Origin: an uncultured Propionibacteriaceae bacterium
GTDB taxonomy: Bacteria; Actinomycetota; Actinomycetes; Propionibacteriales; Propionibacteriaceae
Direction: 5' to 3'
Assembly (NCBI GenBank): GCA_937965785.1
Contig: CALCKT010000065.1
Coordinates: 1 to 32,610 of the forward strand
DNA length: 32,610 nucleotides
Positions 15,871 through 24,830 of the stretch are shown here, one piece after another; the first letter of the stretch is position 1; every line of letters starts with the position of its first letter. The notes beneath the pieces are model-generated. The model did not search any database. It saw only the letters and a list, made by a program, of their open reading frames with translations, and was not told the DNA's origin. Both the position numbers and the translations under genes were made by a program.

Positions 15871-17946
15871 TCAGACATCTATGCGGTCGGATTCCAGCGC
15901 GTAGGCGCCCGCGACGATGAACTCCTTGCGCGGCGCCACGTCGTTTCCCATCAGCATCTCGAAGACGGCCTCCGCCCGTTCCGCGTCATCCACGGTCAGA
16001 CGCCTCAGGGTGCGACGCCTGGGGTCCATGGTGGTCTCCGCCAGCTGGTGGGCGTCCATCTCACCCAGCCCCTTGTAGCGCTGCGGTTCCTTGAACCGCA
16101 CCCCTTTCTTCGTCAACTCCGCGGCTTTCCGCTGGTACTCACCGTCGGTGTAGGTGTAGATGTATTTCTCCATTCCCCGCTTCGGGTTGATCAGTTCGAA
16201 ACGGTGCAGCGGAGGAACCGCTGAGTAGACCCGGCCCGCTTCCACGAGGGGACGCATGTAGCGGAAGAACAGTGTGGCGAGCAGGCAGCGGATGTGGGCC
16301 CCGTCGGAGTCGGCGTCCGCCATGAAGATGACCTTGCCGTAGCGCGCCGCATCCACCTCGAAGGTACGTCCCGAGCCGGCACCGACCACCTGGATGATGG
16401 CCGCGCACTCGGCATTCTTGAGCATGTCGCCGACGGATGCCTTCTGCACGTTCAGGATCTTTCCGCGAATCGGCAGCAGCGCCTGGAACTCGGAGTTGCG
16501 TGCCGTGTTCGCGGTGCCCAGCGCGGAGTCGCCCTCGACGATGAACAGCTCGCTCAGTTCGCCGTCGGCGCTGCGGCAGTCCTTCAGTTTCGGTGGCAGC
16601 GACGACGACTCGAGGGCGTTCTTCCGGCGCTGGTTCTCGCGGTGCGCCCGGGCCTGGATGCGGGTCCGGGAGGCGTTCACCACCTTCTCCATGAGGGTTC
16701 GCGCCACCTGCTTGGTAGCCGCCTTGGAGCTGGTCAGGAAGTCCGTGAGCTCGTTCTCGACGATGCGCGCCACCAGGCGCTGCACGGGAGGGGTGCCCAG
16801 CACCTCCTTGGTCTGGCCCTCGAACTGCGGCTCCGCGAGCCGGACGGTGACCACCGCGGTCAGTCCCTCCAGGCAGTCGTCCTTGACTATCTCATCGCCG
16901 TTCTTCAGCAGCCGGGTCCCTTCGAGGGCCTTGGTGAAGGCCCTGACCACGCCACGTTCGAAACCGGAGACGTGGGTGCCGCCCTTGGGGGTGGCGATGA
17001 TGTTGACGAAGGAACGCACCTGGGTGTCGTATCCGGTGCCCCAGCGGGCGGCGATGTCGACCTCGAGGCTACGTTCCACGTCGGTGGCGGTCATCGCCCC
17101 GGCCTCGTCGAGCATCGGCACGGTCTCGGTGAACGAGTCGCGACCGGAGATGCGCAGCACATCCGTCAACGGGGCGTCCTTCGCCAGGAAATCCGCGAAC
17201 TCCGTTATGCCTCCCTCGTGGAGGAAGGCCTCGGTGTCGGGTTGCCCATCGCGCGCGTCGGTCACCTCCAGACGCAGACCCGGGACGAGGAAGGAGGTCT
17301 GGCGTGCCCGGTCGTGCAACTGGGGCAGGGAGAGACCGGCGTCGGCGAGGAAGATCTGTTTGTCGCTCCAGTACCGCACCCGGGTTCCGGTGCGGTTCTT
17401 CGGCACCCGCCCGAGTTTCCGCAGACCCGAGGCCGGGGTGAAGGGAGCATCCGGTCCCTCACCGTCGAAGATCCCGGGCACCCCGCGCCGGAAACTCATG
17501 GCCCAGGTGGCTCCCTCCCGGTCCACCTCGACATCCAGGCGGGAGCTGAGCGCATTCACCACGGAGGCACCAACCCCGTGGAGCCCGCCGGTCGCGTTGT
17601 AGGAGGAGTTCCCGAACTTACCGCCCGCGTGGAGCCGGGTGTAGACCACCTCGACGCCGCTGAGGCCCGTGCGCGGTTCCTTGTCGACGGGGATGCCGCG
17701 GGCGTGATCCACGACCTCGACGGAGCCGTCCTCGTGGAGGGTGACCGTGATGCGGTCGCCGAAACCGGAGAGGGCCTCGTCGACGGCGTTGTCTATGATC
17801 TCCCACAGGCAGTGCATCAGGCCACGGGTGTCCGTGGAACCGATGTACATGGCCGGGCGTTTGCGCACCGCCTCGAGGCCCTCCAGGACCAGCAGGTTCT
17901 TGGCCCCGTAGTCGCGGGGGATGTGGGTGTTGGGGTTCGAGCGCAC
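15871..17946 (-). CDS. parE: DNA topoisomerase IV subunit B
   Basis: The protein has 691 residues. N-terminal GHKL ATPase: EIIDNAVDEALSG (N box), DHARGIPVD where DNGRGIP or DDGRGIP is usual, and GGLHGVGASVVNALS. TOPRIM domain: VEGDSALGTA, FMADADSDGAHI (metal site) and PQRYKGLGEMD at the C-terminus. EGDSALGTA rather than EGDSAGGSA is typical of actinobacterial ParE. The start GTG 17946 has no ribosome site and lies 6 nt after TAACCT, suggesting a leaderless mRNA. It is convergent with the ClbS-like gene and lies close to parC but in a separate unit. Confidence 0.95.
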   Translation of the reverse strand: MRSNPNTHIPRDYGAKNLLVLEGLEAVRKRPAMYIGSTDTRGLMHCLWEIIDNAVDEALSGFGDRITVTLHEDGSVEVVDHARGIPVDKEPRTGLSGVEVVYTRLHAGGKFGNSSYNATGGLHGVGASVVNALSSRLDVEVDREGATWAMSFRRGVPGIFDGEGPDAPFTPASGLRKLGRVPKNRTGTRVRYWSDKQIFLADAGLSLPQLHDRARQTSFLVPGLRLEVTDARDGQPDTEAFLHEGGITEFADFLAKDAPLTDVLRISGRDSFTETVPMLDEAGAMTATDVERSLEVDIAARWGTGYDTQVRSFVNIIATPKGGTHVSGFERGVVRAFTKALEGTRLLKNGDEIVKDDCLEGLTAVVTVRLAEPQFEGQTKEVLGTPPVQRLVARIVENELTDFLTSSKAATKQVARTLMEKVVNASRTRIQARAHRENQRRKNALESSSLPPKLKDCRSADGELSELFIVEGDSALGTANTARNSEFQALLPIRGKILNVQKASVGDMLKNAECAAIIQVVGAGSGRTFEVDAARYGKVIFMADADSDGAHIRCLLATLFFRYMRPLVEAGRVYSAVPPLHRFELINPKRGMEKYIYTYTDGEYQRKAAELTKKGVRFKEPQRYKGLGEMDAHQLAETTMDPRRRTLRRLTVDDAERAEAVFEMLMGNDVAPRKEFIVAGAYALESDRIDV

Positions 17947-17952
17947 CGGGAC

Positions 17953-17982
17953 AGGTTACCGGGTACCGGAGGGGCGCGTCAG
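17953..17982 (-). promoter_or_regulatory. Candidate parE promoter (leaderless)
   Basis: On the minus strand, CTGACG (rc of 17977-17982) and TAACCT (rc of 17953-17958) are separated by 18 bp. The GTG start follows TAACCT after exactly 6 nt. Both boxes fit a housekeeping sigma factor. Confidence 0.55.
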
Positions 17983-18079
17983 TGATGTCTGGATGCCGCG
18001 CCCCCGGGAACCGGGAATAATTGGAGGGGCGCGCTACGTTGGAGATGGCACAGAGGTAATTCGGAAAGGAAGGGCGAGC

Positions 18080-18286
18080 ATGACCAACACCGCCACTGAT
18101 CGGACCACCGGCAGCCTCACTGCCATGGACCGGTGCGACCGTTGCGGCGCCCAGGCCTACCTCCGCGTTGAGTTGAGCAGCGGCGGTGAGTTGCTGTTCT
18201 GCGCCCATCACGCGAGCAAGCACCGCGAGAAGCTCGCCCAGGTGGCTGCGCGGATCCACGACGAGACGGCGCGCCTCAAGGAATGA
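18080..18286 (+). CDS. DUF7455-type small zinc-ribbon protein
   Basis: The protein has 68 residues from ATG 18080, after a purine-rich ribosome site (AAAGGAAGGG). Cys19, Cys22, Cys41 and the nearby HH form a likely zinc site (DRCDRCGAQA ... FCAHH), followed by a charged helix. Small proteins of this kind lie near parE in other actinobacteria; no function is known. Its last 11 bp overlap the end of the convergent adnB. Confidence 0.8.
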   Translation: MTNTATDRTTGSLTAMDRCDRCGAQAYLRVELSSGGELLFCAHHASKHREKLAQVAARIHDETARLKE

Positions 18287-21200
18287 TTGCCGCCGTGGCG
18301 GCCCGGATCAGTTCCGGGCCGGCCACCACCGGTTCGAGGCGGTTGGCCAGGACGTGATGGAAGGCCGTCGCCACCCGTTCCGGCGCCAGGCCGCGGGCCT
18401 CGGCCCAGGCCTGCCGGTAGACGGCCAGCTGCAGCGGATCCGCATCCGAATCACCGATTTTCCAGTCGACCACGAGCGCGTCGAAGGCCGGGTCGTCGCT
18501 GGGAAAGACCGCATCGATCCGCCCGCGCAGCACCAGCGATTCCCAGCGGAGCAGGAACGGAACCTCGATTCCCAGCGGCGTCAGGTTCGCGAACCTGCTG
18601 GCCTCGAAGGCCCGTTTGAGACGTTCCAGTCCGGGTTCCTCCACGCTGGCCCGGAACTCGAGTTCTTCGAAACCGGGGTTGACGGAAAACCGCGCCATCA
18701 CCCATTCGTGGAACCGCTCCCCCAGCCGCGCGCTGCGTTTCGGTTCCCGCGGCATCCGGCGTGCCAGGCGCTCGGCGAAACCCGCCGGGTTCTTCCGCAG
18801 CTCCATGAGCGCGGTGGCCGACAAACCGGCGGGCAGGGTCAGGTCCCGGTTCGTCCTTCGGGTCAGTTGCTCGGTCAGGAAAGCGGCGTCCCGGTCCCAC
18901 GCCTCGATCCTCTCCCGTTCCGCCGCCGAGGCGACGCCCGACCCCCATACCCAGCCGGTCTCGTCCCCACCTGAGGCGATCACGTCCCCTGCCTGACGGA
19001 CGAGGGCCGCCGCGCGGGCGGTGGCGACTGCCCGATCCGTGACGGGAACGGGCCAGTCCGCGCTCCGGGTGGCCGTGGGCCGGGGATTCTCCTTCGGGGG
19101 AGGCTGCGTGGGGACGGTCCCGTGCAGCGCCGCCGCGTCATCGAAGTAGCGGGATCGGCCGCGTGCCCGTTTGAGCCCGGGTGCCCAGGCGTGGGCCGAG
19201 ACGACGAGCAGCCGTTTCGCCCTGGTGGCGGCGACATAGGCCAGTCGGTCCTCGGAGAGCCGGTGTTCCTGTTTCAATTCCTCCCGGTAGGCGTCGATGC
19301 CCCGTTTGGAGTAGTCGGCGAGCTGGGGGATCGCATCCGCGTCTCCTCTGAGCGGTGCGGGCAGCAGACGGGAGTTCGTGCTCCAGTTCCCCGTCCGATC
19401 GGTCCCGGGGAACACCCCCTCCGACAGTGCCGGCAGGTAGACCGTGTGCCATTCCAGTCCCTTGGCCCGGTGGATGGTGAGCAGCTTCACCGAATCGGCT
19501 GCGGTCGGGGTGGCCCGTTCCAGCGCGTCCCCGTGTTCCTCCTCGGCATCCAGCCAGGCCAGCAACCCGGCCAGGCTGCCGTCGCCGTCGATGTCGGGGT
19601 AGGTGGAGCAGACCGCGATGAACCGCGCAAGCTGGGAGGTGTCCCCACGCACCAGCTGCTCGGCCTCCAGACCGAGCCGGGAGATCACGCGGCGCACCAG
19701 CTCTGGGACGGGCTCGTCCAGGTGCCCACGCAGCTCGGCGAGTTCCGAGGCGAACCGTTCCAGCCGCACCCTCCCCTCGTCGCTGATGGCGGCCTCCCCC
19801 GGATCGTTCACGGCGTCCAACAGCGAGGGCGCGCGTGCCGGATCGACACGCGAGACGAGTTCGGTCAATTCCTCGGGCAGCGGAAGTGGTTCCCCCGCGG
19901 TCTCCCCCGGCACCAGTTCCCGGGCGCGCCGCGCCAGCGCGGCCAGATCGGCCAGGCCGAGCCGCCAGCGTTCCCCCGTGAGCAACCCGGCCACCTCGGC
20001 GTTTGCCAACGGGTCGGCGAGCACCTTCAGGGTGTCCACCACGGGGGCGATCTCCGGCAGCCGCAGCAGACCCCCGATCCCGACGATCTCCACGGGGACG
20101 TCGTGTTCCCGGAGTCGTTCCCACACCGAGGTCAGGATGTCGTTGCGGCGGGTCAGTACGGCGATGTCCCGCCATGCAGTGCCCTCGGCGTGTCGGGCCG
20201 TGACGTCGGTTGCCAGCCAGTCGAGTTCCTCCGTGAGGGTGTCGAAGCACAGCACACTGACCTCGCCGCCCGGCTTGCCATCCCCGGGTCGCAGTTCCAC
20301 CCCCCCGCCCCTGGTTCGCGTGAGCGGCTCCGCCAGGGCATTGCCCACCTCCAGGATCCGGCTGCCGCTGCGGCGGTTGATGGTGAGCGTGAACTCCTTT
20401 GCGGGTTCCCCCGTTGCGGCTGGGAAGTGGGTGGGAAACCCGAGGATGTTCGAGGCGGCCGCCCCACGCCACCCGTAGATCGCCTGGTTCGGGTCGCCGA
20501 CCGAGGTCACCGGGAACCCGCGGCCCGACGCGGGATCGGCGCCACTGAACAGTGCGCGCAGCAGGATCGCCTGCGCTGACGAGGTGTCCTGGTACTCGTC
20601 GAGCAGAACCACCCGGAACCGTTGCCTGAGCATGGCGCCGACCGCGGGGAAGGACCGCGCCAGTTCCACGGCCTGGGCCTGCTGGTCGGCGAATTCCACC
20701 AGGCCGAGTTTCCTCTTGAGCTCCCGGTAGGTCTCGACGAGTTCCAACAGCTCCAGGCGCTCGTCGATGGCCGCCTGGGCCTCGAGAACCGCCTTCGTCG
20801 GTGATCCCCGCCACAGCGGTGCTTTCTCGAACCGGGCCCTGGCGCGCAGGGAGAACTCCCTGACCTGCGCGGGCGTGGCCAGGTGCGATCCCAGGGCCGA
20901 GTCCAGGGCCAGCACCCGTTCCGGGAGCTGGCGCGGGGACAGCCGGGAGAGGTGTTCGAGGGGCAGGGGGTGCTCGGCCACCGCCCGGGCGGCGACCCTG
21001 AACCTGGAAGCCCCGGAAAGCAACCTGGCGTCGGCCTCAATGCCCAGTCGCAGGCCGTGTTCCCGGACGAGTCGCGCGGCGAAGGCGTCGTAGGTGAACA
21101 CCATCTCGCCGCCCTCCGTCTCGTCCCGGGAGGCCAGGTCGGAGCGTTCCAGGGCGTGACAGATGCGCCCTCCCAGCTCCGCGGCGGCCTTCCGGGTGAA

Positions 21201-21407
21201 GGTCAACCCGAGGACCTGCTCGGCCCGCACCTGTCCGGTGCCGACCAGCCACACGACCCGGGCGGCCATGACCGTGGTTTTCCCCGTGCCCGCGCCGGCG
21301 ACGATCACCTGCGGTTCGAGCGGGGCGCAGATGGCGCTCAACTGTTCCGGGCTGAACGGGATTCCGAGTGCATCGCACAGGTCGCCGGGGTCGTTCAGTC
21401 GTTTCAT
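18276..21407 (-). CDS. adnB: AdnB-like UvrD-family helicase-nuclease
   Basis: The protein has 1043 residues from ATG 21407, overlapping the adnA stop as ATGA; upstream in-frame starts lie inside adnA. SF1A motor: Walker A GAGTGKT (38-44), LTFTRKAAAEL (Ia), LLDEYQDTSSAQA (motif II), VGDPNQAIYGWRGA (III), LTIHRAKGLEWHTVYLP (V) and YVAATRAKRLL (VI). C-terminal PD-(D/E)XK nuclease: GERFHEW and VVDWKIGDSDADPLQLAVYRQAW. No Fe-S cysteines are seen. In mycobacteria, AdnAB resects double-strand breaks and AdnB is the main motor. The canonical DEYQD motif fits that role here. Confidence 0.92.
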   Translation of the reverse strand: MKRLNDPGDLCDALGIPFSPEQLSAICAPLEPQVIVAGAGTGKTTVMAARVVWLVGTGQVRAEQVLGLTFTRKAAAELGGRICHALERSDLASRDETEGGEMVFTYDAFAARLVREHGLRLGIEADARLLSGASRFRVAARAVAEHPLPLEHLSRLSPRQLPERVLALDSALGSHLATPAQVREFSLRARARFEKAPLWRGSPTKAVLEAQAAIDERLELLELVETYRELKRKLGLVEFADQQAQAVELARSFPAVGAMLRQRFRVVLLDEYQDTSSAQAILLRALFSGADPASGRGFPVTSVGDPNQAIYGWRGAAASNILGFPTHFPAATGEPAKEFTLTINRRSGSRILEVGNALAEPLTRTRGGGVELRPGDGKPGGEVSVLCFDTLTEELDWLATDVTARHAEGTAWRDIAVLTRRNDILTSVWERLREHDVPVEIVGIGGLLRLPEIAPVVDTLKVLADPLANAEVAGLLTGERWRLGLADLAALARRARELVPGETAGEPLPLPEELTELVSRVDPARAPSLLDAVNDPGEAAISDEGRVRLERFASELAELRGHLDEPVPELVRRVISRLGLEAEQLVRGDTSQLARFIAVCSTYPDIDGDGSLAGLLAWLDAEEEHGDALERATPTAADSVKLLTIHRAKGLEWHTVYLPALSEGVFPGTDRTGNWSTNSRLLPAPLRGDADAIPQLADYSKRGIDAYREELKQEHRLSEDRLAYVAATRAKRLLVVSAHAWAPGLKRARGRSRYFDDAAALHGTVPTQPPPKENPRPTATRSADWPVPVTDRAVATARAAALVRQAGDVIASGGDETGWVWGSGVASAAERERIEAWDRDAAFLTEQLTRRTNRDLTLPAGLSATALMELRKNPAGFAERLARRMPREPKRSARLGERFHEWVMARFSVNPGFEELEFRASVEEPGLERLKRAFEASRFANLTPLGIEVPFLLRWESLVLRGRIDAVFPSDDPAFDALVVDWKIGDSDADPLQLAVYRQAWAEARGLAPERVATAFHHVLANRLEPVVAGPELIRAATAAIIP

Positions 21408-24400
21408 TCCATGTCTCCGGGGTTGATCGCTGGGCAGGAGGACCCGAATGCACACCATGCGCACTGCGGTCCCTCCCGGGCCTCGAAGCTCCCCCCCTGG
21501 AGAATCCCGACCGCCTGTTCCAGTTTCTCGGTGAGCCAGGAGGGACCCTCCGGCAGGACCGGTTGGAACTGCCGTTCCGGTAGCGCTCCGCCATGCCTGA
21601 GCTGGAGCAGCGACGGTTCCGCGACCTCCCTGATCCCCGGCGCCAGGGAATCGAACGCCCCGAGCCTGGCGGCCAGTTGATACACCCCGAGCTGGGTGTG
21701 TTCGGCCACCTCTGCCCTGGTCGGGGGACGGCGACCGGTTTTGAGGTCGACCACGGAAAGTTTCCCGTCCCGCAGCTCGAGCCGGTCCACGGTGCCGCGC
21801 AGCAGGACCGGCACGTCCTTGACGACGATCGGGACCTCGAAGTTCACCTCGACCCCGAGGAGTTCATCCGGGTTCGTCTCGTTCCAGGCGTGGAACCGGG
21901 TCAGCGCCCGGCGCATCTGTTCCTTCTCGGCCGCCCCCATCCAGCGGGCCTCGAACCGGACCCGGGGCCAGACCTCGTCCAGGCCCTGGAGCATTTCCGC
22001 GAGCCCCATGGTTCCCCAGGCGGCCCGCTGGGCCAGCCGGTGGATCACGTCGCCCACACCGGCCTGGGGGCCTCGGGGCCGATCGGCTCCGCCCCTGCGT
22101 GAGAGGAACCACTGCCGCGGGCAGGTCAGAAGCGCCTGCAGGGTCGATCCGGTGATGCTCAAGGGCCGTGACGTCCTCCAGGCCGGGGAGGAAGGTTCCC
22201 TCACCCCCCACCAGTTCTCGGGGCGGGCCTCACGAAACACCGGGCGGAACCGCTGGTCGGTGATGTCACCGAGATGGGCCAGGCGCAGCGCGGCGGCCCG
22301 CCGCATGGCCGGGGACTCTGCGGGGTCTCCCGCGACCTGCCTCAGTTCGGCGATCAGAGAAGCCGCTGTCTGCCGCTGTTCGGGCAGTCCCGCGACACGC
22401 ACGGGGGGCACTCCCAGTTCTCTGCAGAATCGTGACGGTTCCGCCGGTTCGGCCTCGCTGGCCGCTGGCGCGCTGACGTGCAGCTGTTCCAGCGCCCGGG
22501 AACAGGCGACGTAGAAGGATCGCCTCTCGGAGGCGAGCTGGCCGGCGGTGCTGGCCGCGTCCAGGTGGTCGGGGGCGAGACGGTCCGGGTCCAGCAGCAG
22601 GCCCCGCCAACCGGTCTGGGGCCATGTTCCCTCGCTGACCCCGATCACGTACACCCTCCGCCAGGAGCCGCTGCGGGAACGGTGGGCGGTGAGGAGCCGG
22701 ACACCGCGTCCCTGGATGGAGAGTTCGCGCCCGGTGTCGGCGGGAATCTCCTCACGCATCACGGCGGAGCGGAAGGCATCCGCGCCGTGGCGTCCGGCGA
22801 GTTCCTGGCGGCGTCCCGCGAGCTCGAACAGCTCGACGACGGCGTCCAGGTCCTGATTGGCGCCGCGTGACCCCGCCAAGGCGGCCCCCCGCAGTCGTTG
22901 GGGCCATCCGGTTCCGTTCCAGAGCGTCCACAGCACCTCGGCCACCGGGGCTCCCCGGGTGAGTTGCCCGGCGGCCCTGCCGAGCAGGAGCCCGAGTGCC
23001 CGGACGCGTTCGGCCTCCGGGCCGGGGAAGGCTTCCAGCAGTTCCGGGCGGTCAAGGCACTTCCCCAGCAGGTCGTGGGAATCCGGGTCACCGATCCCGA
23101 CGGCGAGCAGGGACCGGATCAGCGCACGCTGTCCCACCGCGTCCAGTTCGCAGAGGGGACCGGCCAGCAGCCGGGTGACGTCCTCGTTCCCGAGATGCCC
23201 GAGGTTCGCCGCCCCGGTCAGCCCGGCCAGGAGGGTTTCTACGGCGCGCTGGGAACCGAGGGCCAGTTCGTCGCCGGCCACTTCCACGGGGATTCCGCGC
23301 GCCGTCAGTTCCCGGGCCAGGGGGGTCAGCTGGCTGCGGCCGGATCGGGCGATCACCGCGAGCTCGTGCCAGGCGCAGCCGTCCACCAGCACCGCCTCAC
23401 GCAGCGCGGCGGCGAGGTGGGCGGTTTCCGCCGCCGAGTCGTCGTAGATGCTGACCGTGACGAACGACCCCTCGCCCCGTGCGGGGGTGGCGGCGGGTGG
23501 GGCGTCACTCGCGTCCAGCCGTTCCCGGATCCCGGCGAGGGCCTTCGCCACGGCCGGGCGGTTCCGGTGGCCCGTGACGAGTCCAAGGGTCTCGGCTCCG
23601 GGTAGTCCGCGCAGCAGGGTGATGCTGGCGGCCGAGGCGCCGCGGAAGGAACCGAGCCGCTGCTGGGGATCGCCGAACACCAGCAGCGGAAGACCGATCC
23701 GGGCCAGGTCCGCCAGCAGGTTCGCCGCCACCTGGTCAAGTTCCTGGGCGTCGTCGACCAGCACCGCGTCGAATCGAGAACGGCAGGCCTCTGCGACGGT
23801 GGTGTCGGCCAGGAGCAGGCGCGCGCGATGAAGCAGTTCGGTGTAGTCGAGGGCCCCGTCGAAATCGGCGATGGTCAGGTAGGTCTCGAAGAAACGCCCG
23901 ACCGCCTCGAAGACCGGGTCCCCCGAGGCGAGTTCGATGACGTGTTCCGGGTCGAGGCCGAGTTGACGGGCCCGGGACAGCACCTCTCGCAGTTGCCGGG
24001 CGAAGGCGCGCGTCCGGGCGGCGGCGCGGACCTCCTTTGGCCAGGAATTTTCCCCCTCGCCCTCGAGCAGGTCCCTGAGCCGTTGTTCCTGTTCCGGGGC
24101 CCGGAGCAGCCTGAGGTCCTGTTCCGGATCTCCCAGTTCCCGCAACAGCCCCAGGGAGAACCCGTGCACGGTCGTCACACGGGCCCCGACCTCGGCTCCC
24201 CCGCGTCGCCGGATGATGTCCCTTCTCAGTTCCTGGGCCGCCTGCCGGGAAGCGGTCAGGATCACGAGCCGCTCCAGCGTGGAGCCCTCCTCCAGGCGTC
24301 TGACCGCCGCGGCCGCCAGGGTGGTGGTCTTGCCGGTTCCCGGTCCCCCGAGCACCACCCGGACCCCTCGATGCGGCACGGCGGCCGCCTCCTGTCCGGC

Positions 24401-24463
24401 ATCCGGCACGGGTGTGCCGGGCAGGACGGCGGGCAGCAACCGCCAGGCTCCGGTGTCGTTCAC
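21404..24463 (-). CDS. adnA: AdnA-like helicase-nuclease subunit with Fe-S nuclease domain
   Basis: The protein has 1019 residues from GTG 24463. It has Walker A GGPGTGKT (39-46), but motif II reads VDDAQELDQ instead of DEXQD, as in the weaker motor of AdnA-type subunits. The C-terminal RecB-like nuclease shows VGDVIHRLAQ and VVDLKTGRR with QLGVYQLAA. The domain is bracketed by Cys in LLTCPRQWF and a C-terminal CX2CX5C (Cys1001, 1004, 1010), the ligand set of an iron-staple nuclease. With AdnB it forms a two-motor, two-nuclease machine for end resection, the actinobacterial counterpart of RecBCD/AddAB. It is divergent from the cold-shock gene. Confidence 0.92.
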   Translation of the reverse strand: MNDTGAWRLLPAVLPGTPVPDAGQEAAAVPHRGVRVVLGGPGTGKTTTLAAAAVRRLEEGSTLERLVILTASRQAAQELRRDIIRRRGGAEVGARVTTVHGFSLGLLRELGDPEQDLRLLRAPEQEQRLRDLLEGEGENSWPKEVRAAARTRAFARQLREVLSRARQLGLDPEHVIELASGDPVFEAVGRFFETYLTIADFDGALDYTELLHRARLLLADTTVAEACRSRFDAVLVDDAQELDQVAANLLADLARIGLPLLVFGDPQQRLGSFRGASAASITLLRGLPGAETLGLVTGHRNRPAVAKALAGIRERLDASDAPPAATPARGEGSFVTVSIYDDSAAETAHLAAALREAVLVDGCAWHELAVIARSGRSQLTPLARELTARGIPVEVAGDELALGSQRAVETLLAGLTGAANLGHLGNEDVTRLLAGPLCELDAVGQRALIRSLLAVGIGDPDSHDLLGKCLDRPELLEAFPGPEAERVRALGLLLGRAAGQLTRGAPVAEVLWTLWNGTGWPQRLRGAALAGSRGANQDLDAVVELFELAGRRQELAGRHGADAFRSAVMREEIPADTGRELSIQGRGVRLLTAHRSRSGSWRRVYVIGVSEGTWPQTGWRGLLLDPDRLAPDHLDAASTAGQLASERRSFYVACSRALEQLHVSAPAASEAEPAEPSRFCRELGVPPVRVAGLPEQRQTAASLIAELRQVAGDPAESPAMRRAAALRLAHLGDITDQRFRPVFREARPENWWGVREPSSPAWRTSRPLSITGSTLQALLTCPRQWFLSRRGGADRPRGPQAGVGDVIHRLAQRAAWGTMGLAEMLQGLDEVWPRVRFEARWMGAAEKEQMRRALTRFHAWNETNPDELLGVEVNFEVPIVVKDVPVLLRGTVDRLELRDGKLSVVDLKTGRRPPTRAEVAEHTQLGVYQLAARLGAFDSLAPGIREVAEPSLLQLRHGGALPERQFQPVLPEGPSWLTEKLEQAVGILQGGSFEAREGPQCAWCAFGSSCPAINPGDME

Positions 24464-24517
24464 GGGTCAATGGAACCACGGCTGACCCCCAATCTGTGGA
24501 AGAGTGATCCCCGGAGT

Positions 24518-24536
24518 CCACCGCAAGGTGCGGTGG
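24518..24536 (+). promoter_or_regulatory. Perfect 8-bp hairpin upstream of the cold-shock gene
   Basis: CCACCGCA, a 3-nt loop AGG, and TGCGGTGG form a perfect stem-loop 25 bp before the csp ATG, just upstream of the AGGAGA ribosome site. It could act as a leader RNA structure. No U-tract follows, so it is not a classical terminator. Confidence 0.5.
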
Positions 24537-24561
24537 GCCGCAGTTTTCGCAGGAGAACAAC

Positions 24562-24768
24562 ATGGCTCTGGGGACCGTCAAATGGTTCAATCCCGACAAG
24601 GGTTTCGGTTTCATCGCTGTTGACGACAGCAAGGGCGAGGATGTCTTCGTCCACTACAAGTCCATCGACATCCCGGGTTTCAGGACGCTGAGCGAGAATC
24701 AGCGCGTGGAGTTCGAGATCGTGCAGGGCCCGAAGGGCATGCAGGCGGACCGCGTTCATCCTCTCTGA
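24562..24768 (+). CDS. Cold-shock domain protein (CspA family)
   Basis: The protein has 68 residues forming a complete cold-shock domain. RNP1 is KGFGFI (13-18) and RNP2 is VFVHY (28-32). It binds single-stranded RNA or DNA and acts as an RNA chaperone. The ribosome site AGGAGA lies 6 nt before ATG 24562. A perfect hairpin sits in the leader. It stands alone between adnA and the PP2C gene. Confidence 0.97.
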   Translation: MALGTVKWFNPDKGFGFIAVDDSKGEDVFVHYKSIDIPGFRTLSENQRVEFEIVQGPKGMQADRVHPL

Positions 24769-24830
24769 AGCTGCCTGTCAGGGCGGCTCCGGGTTAGGAT
24801 GAGCCACACGACCAGCGAAGGCGAGGCCCA

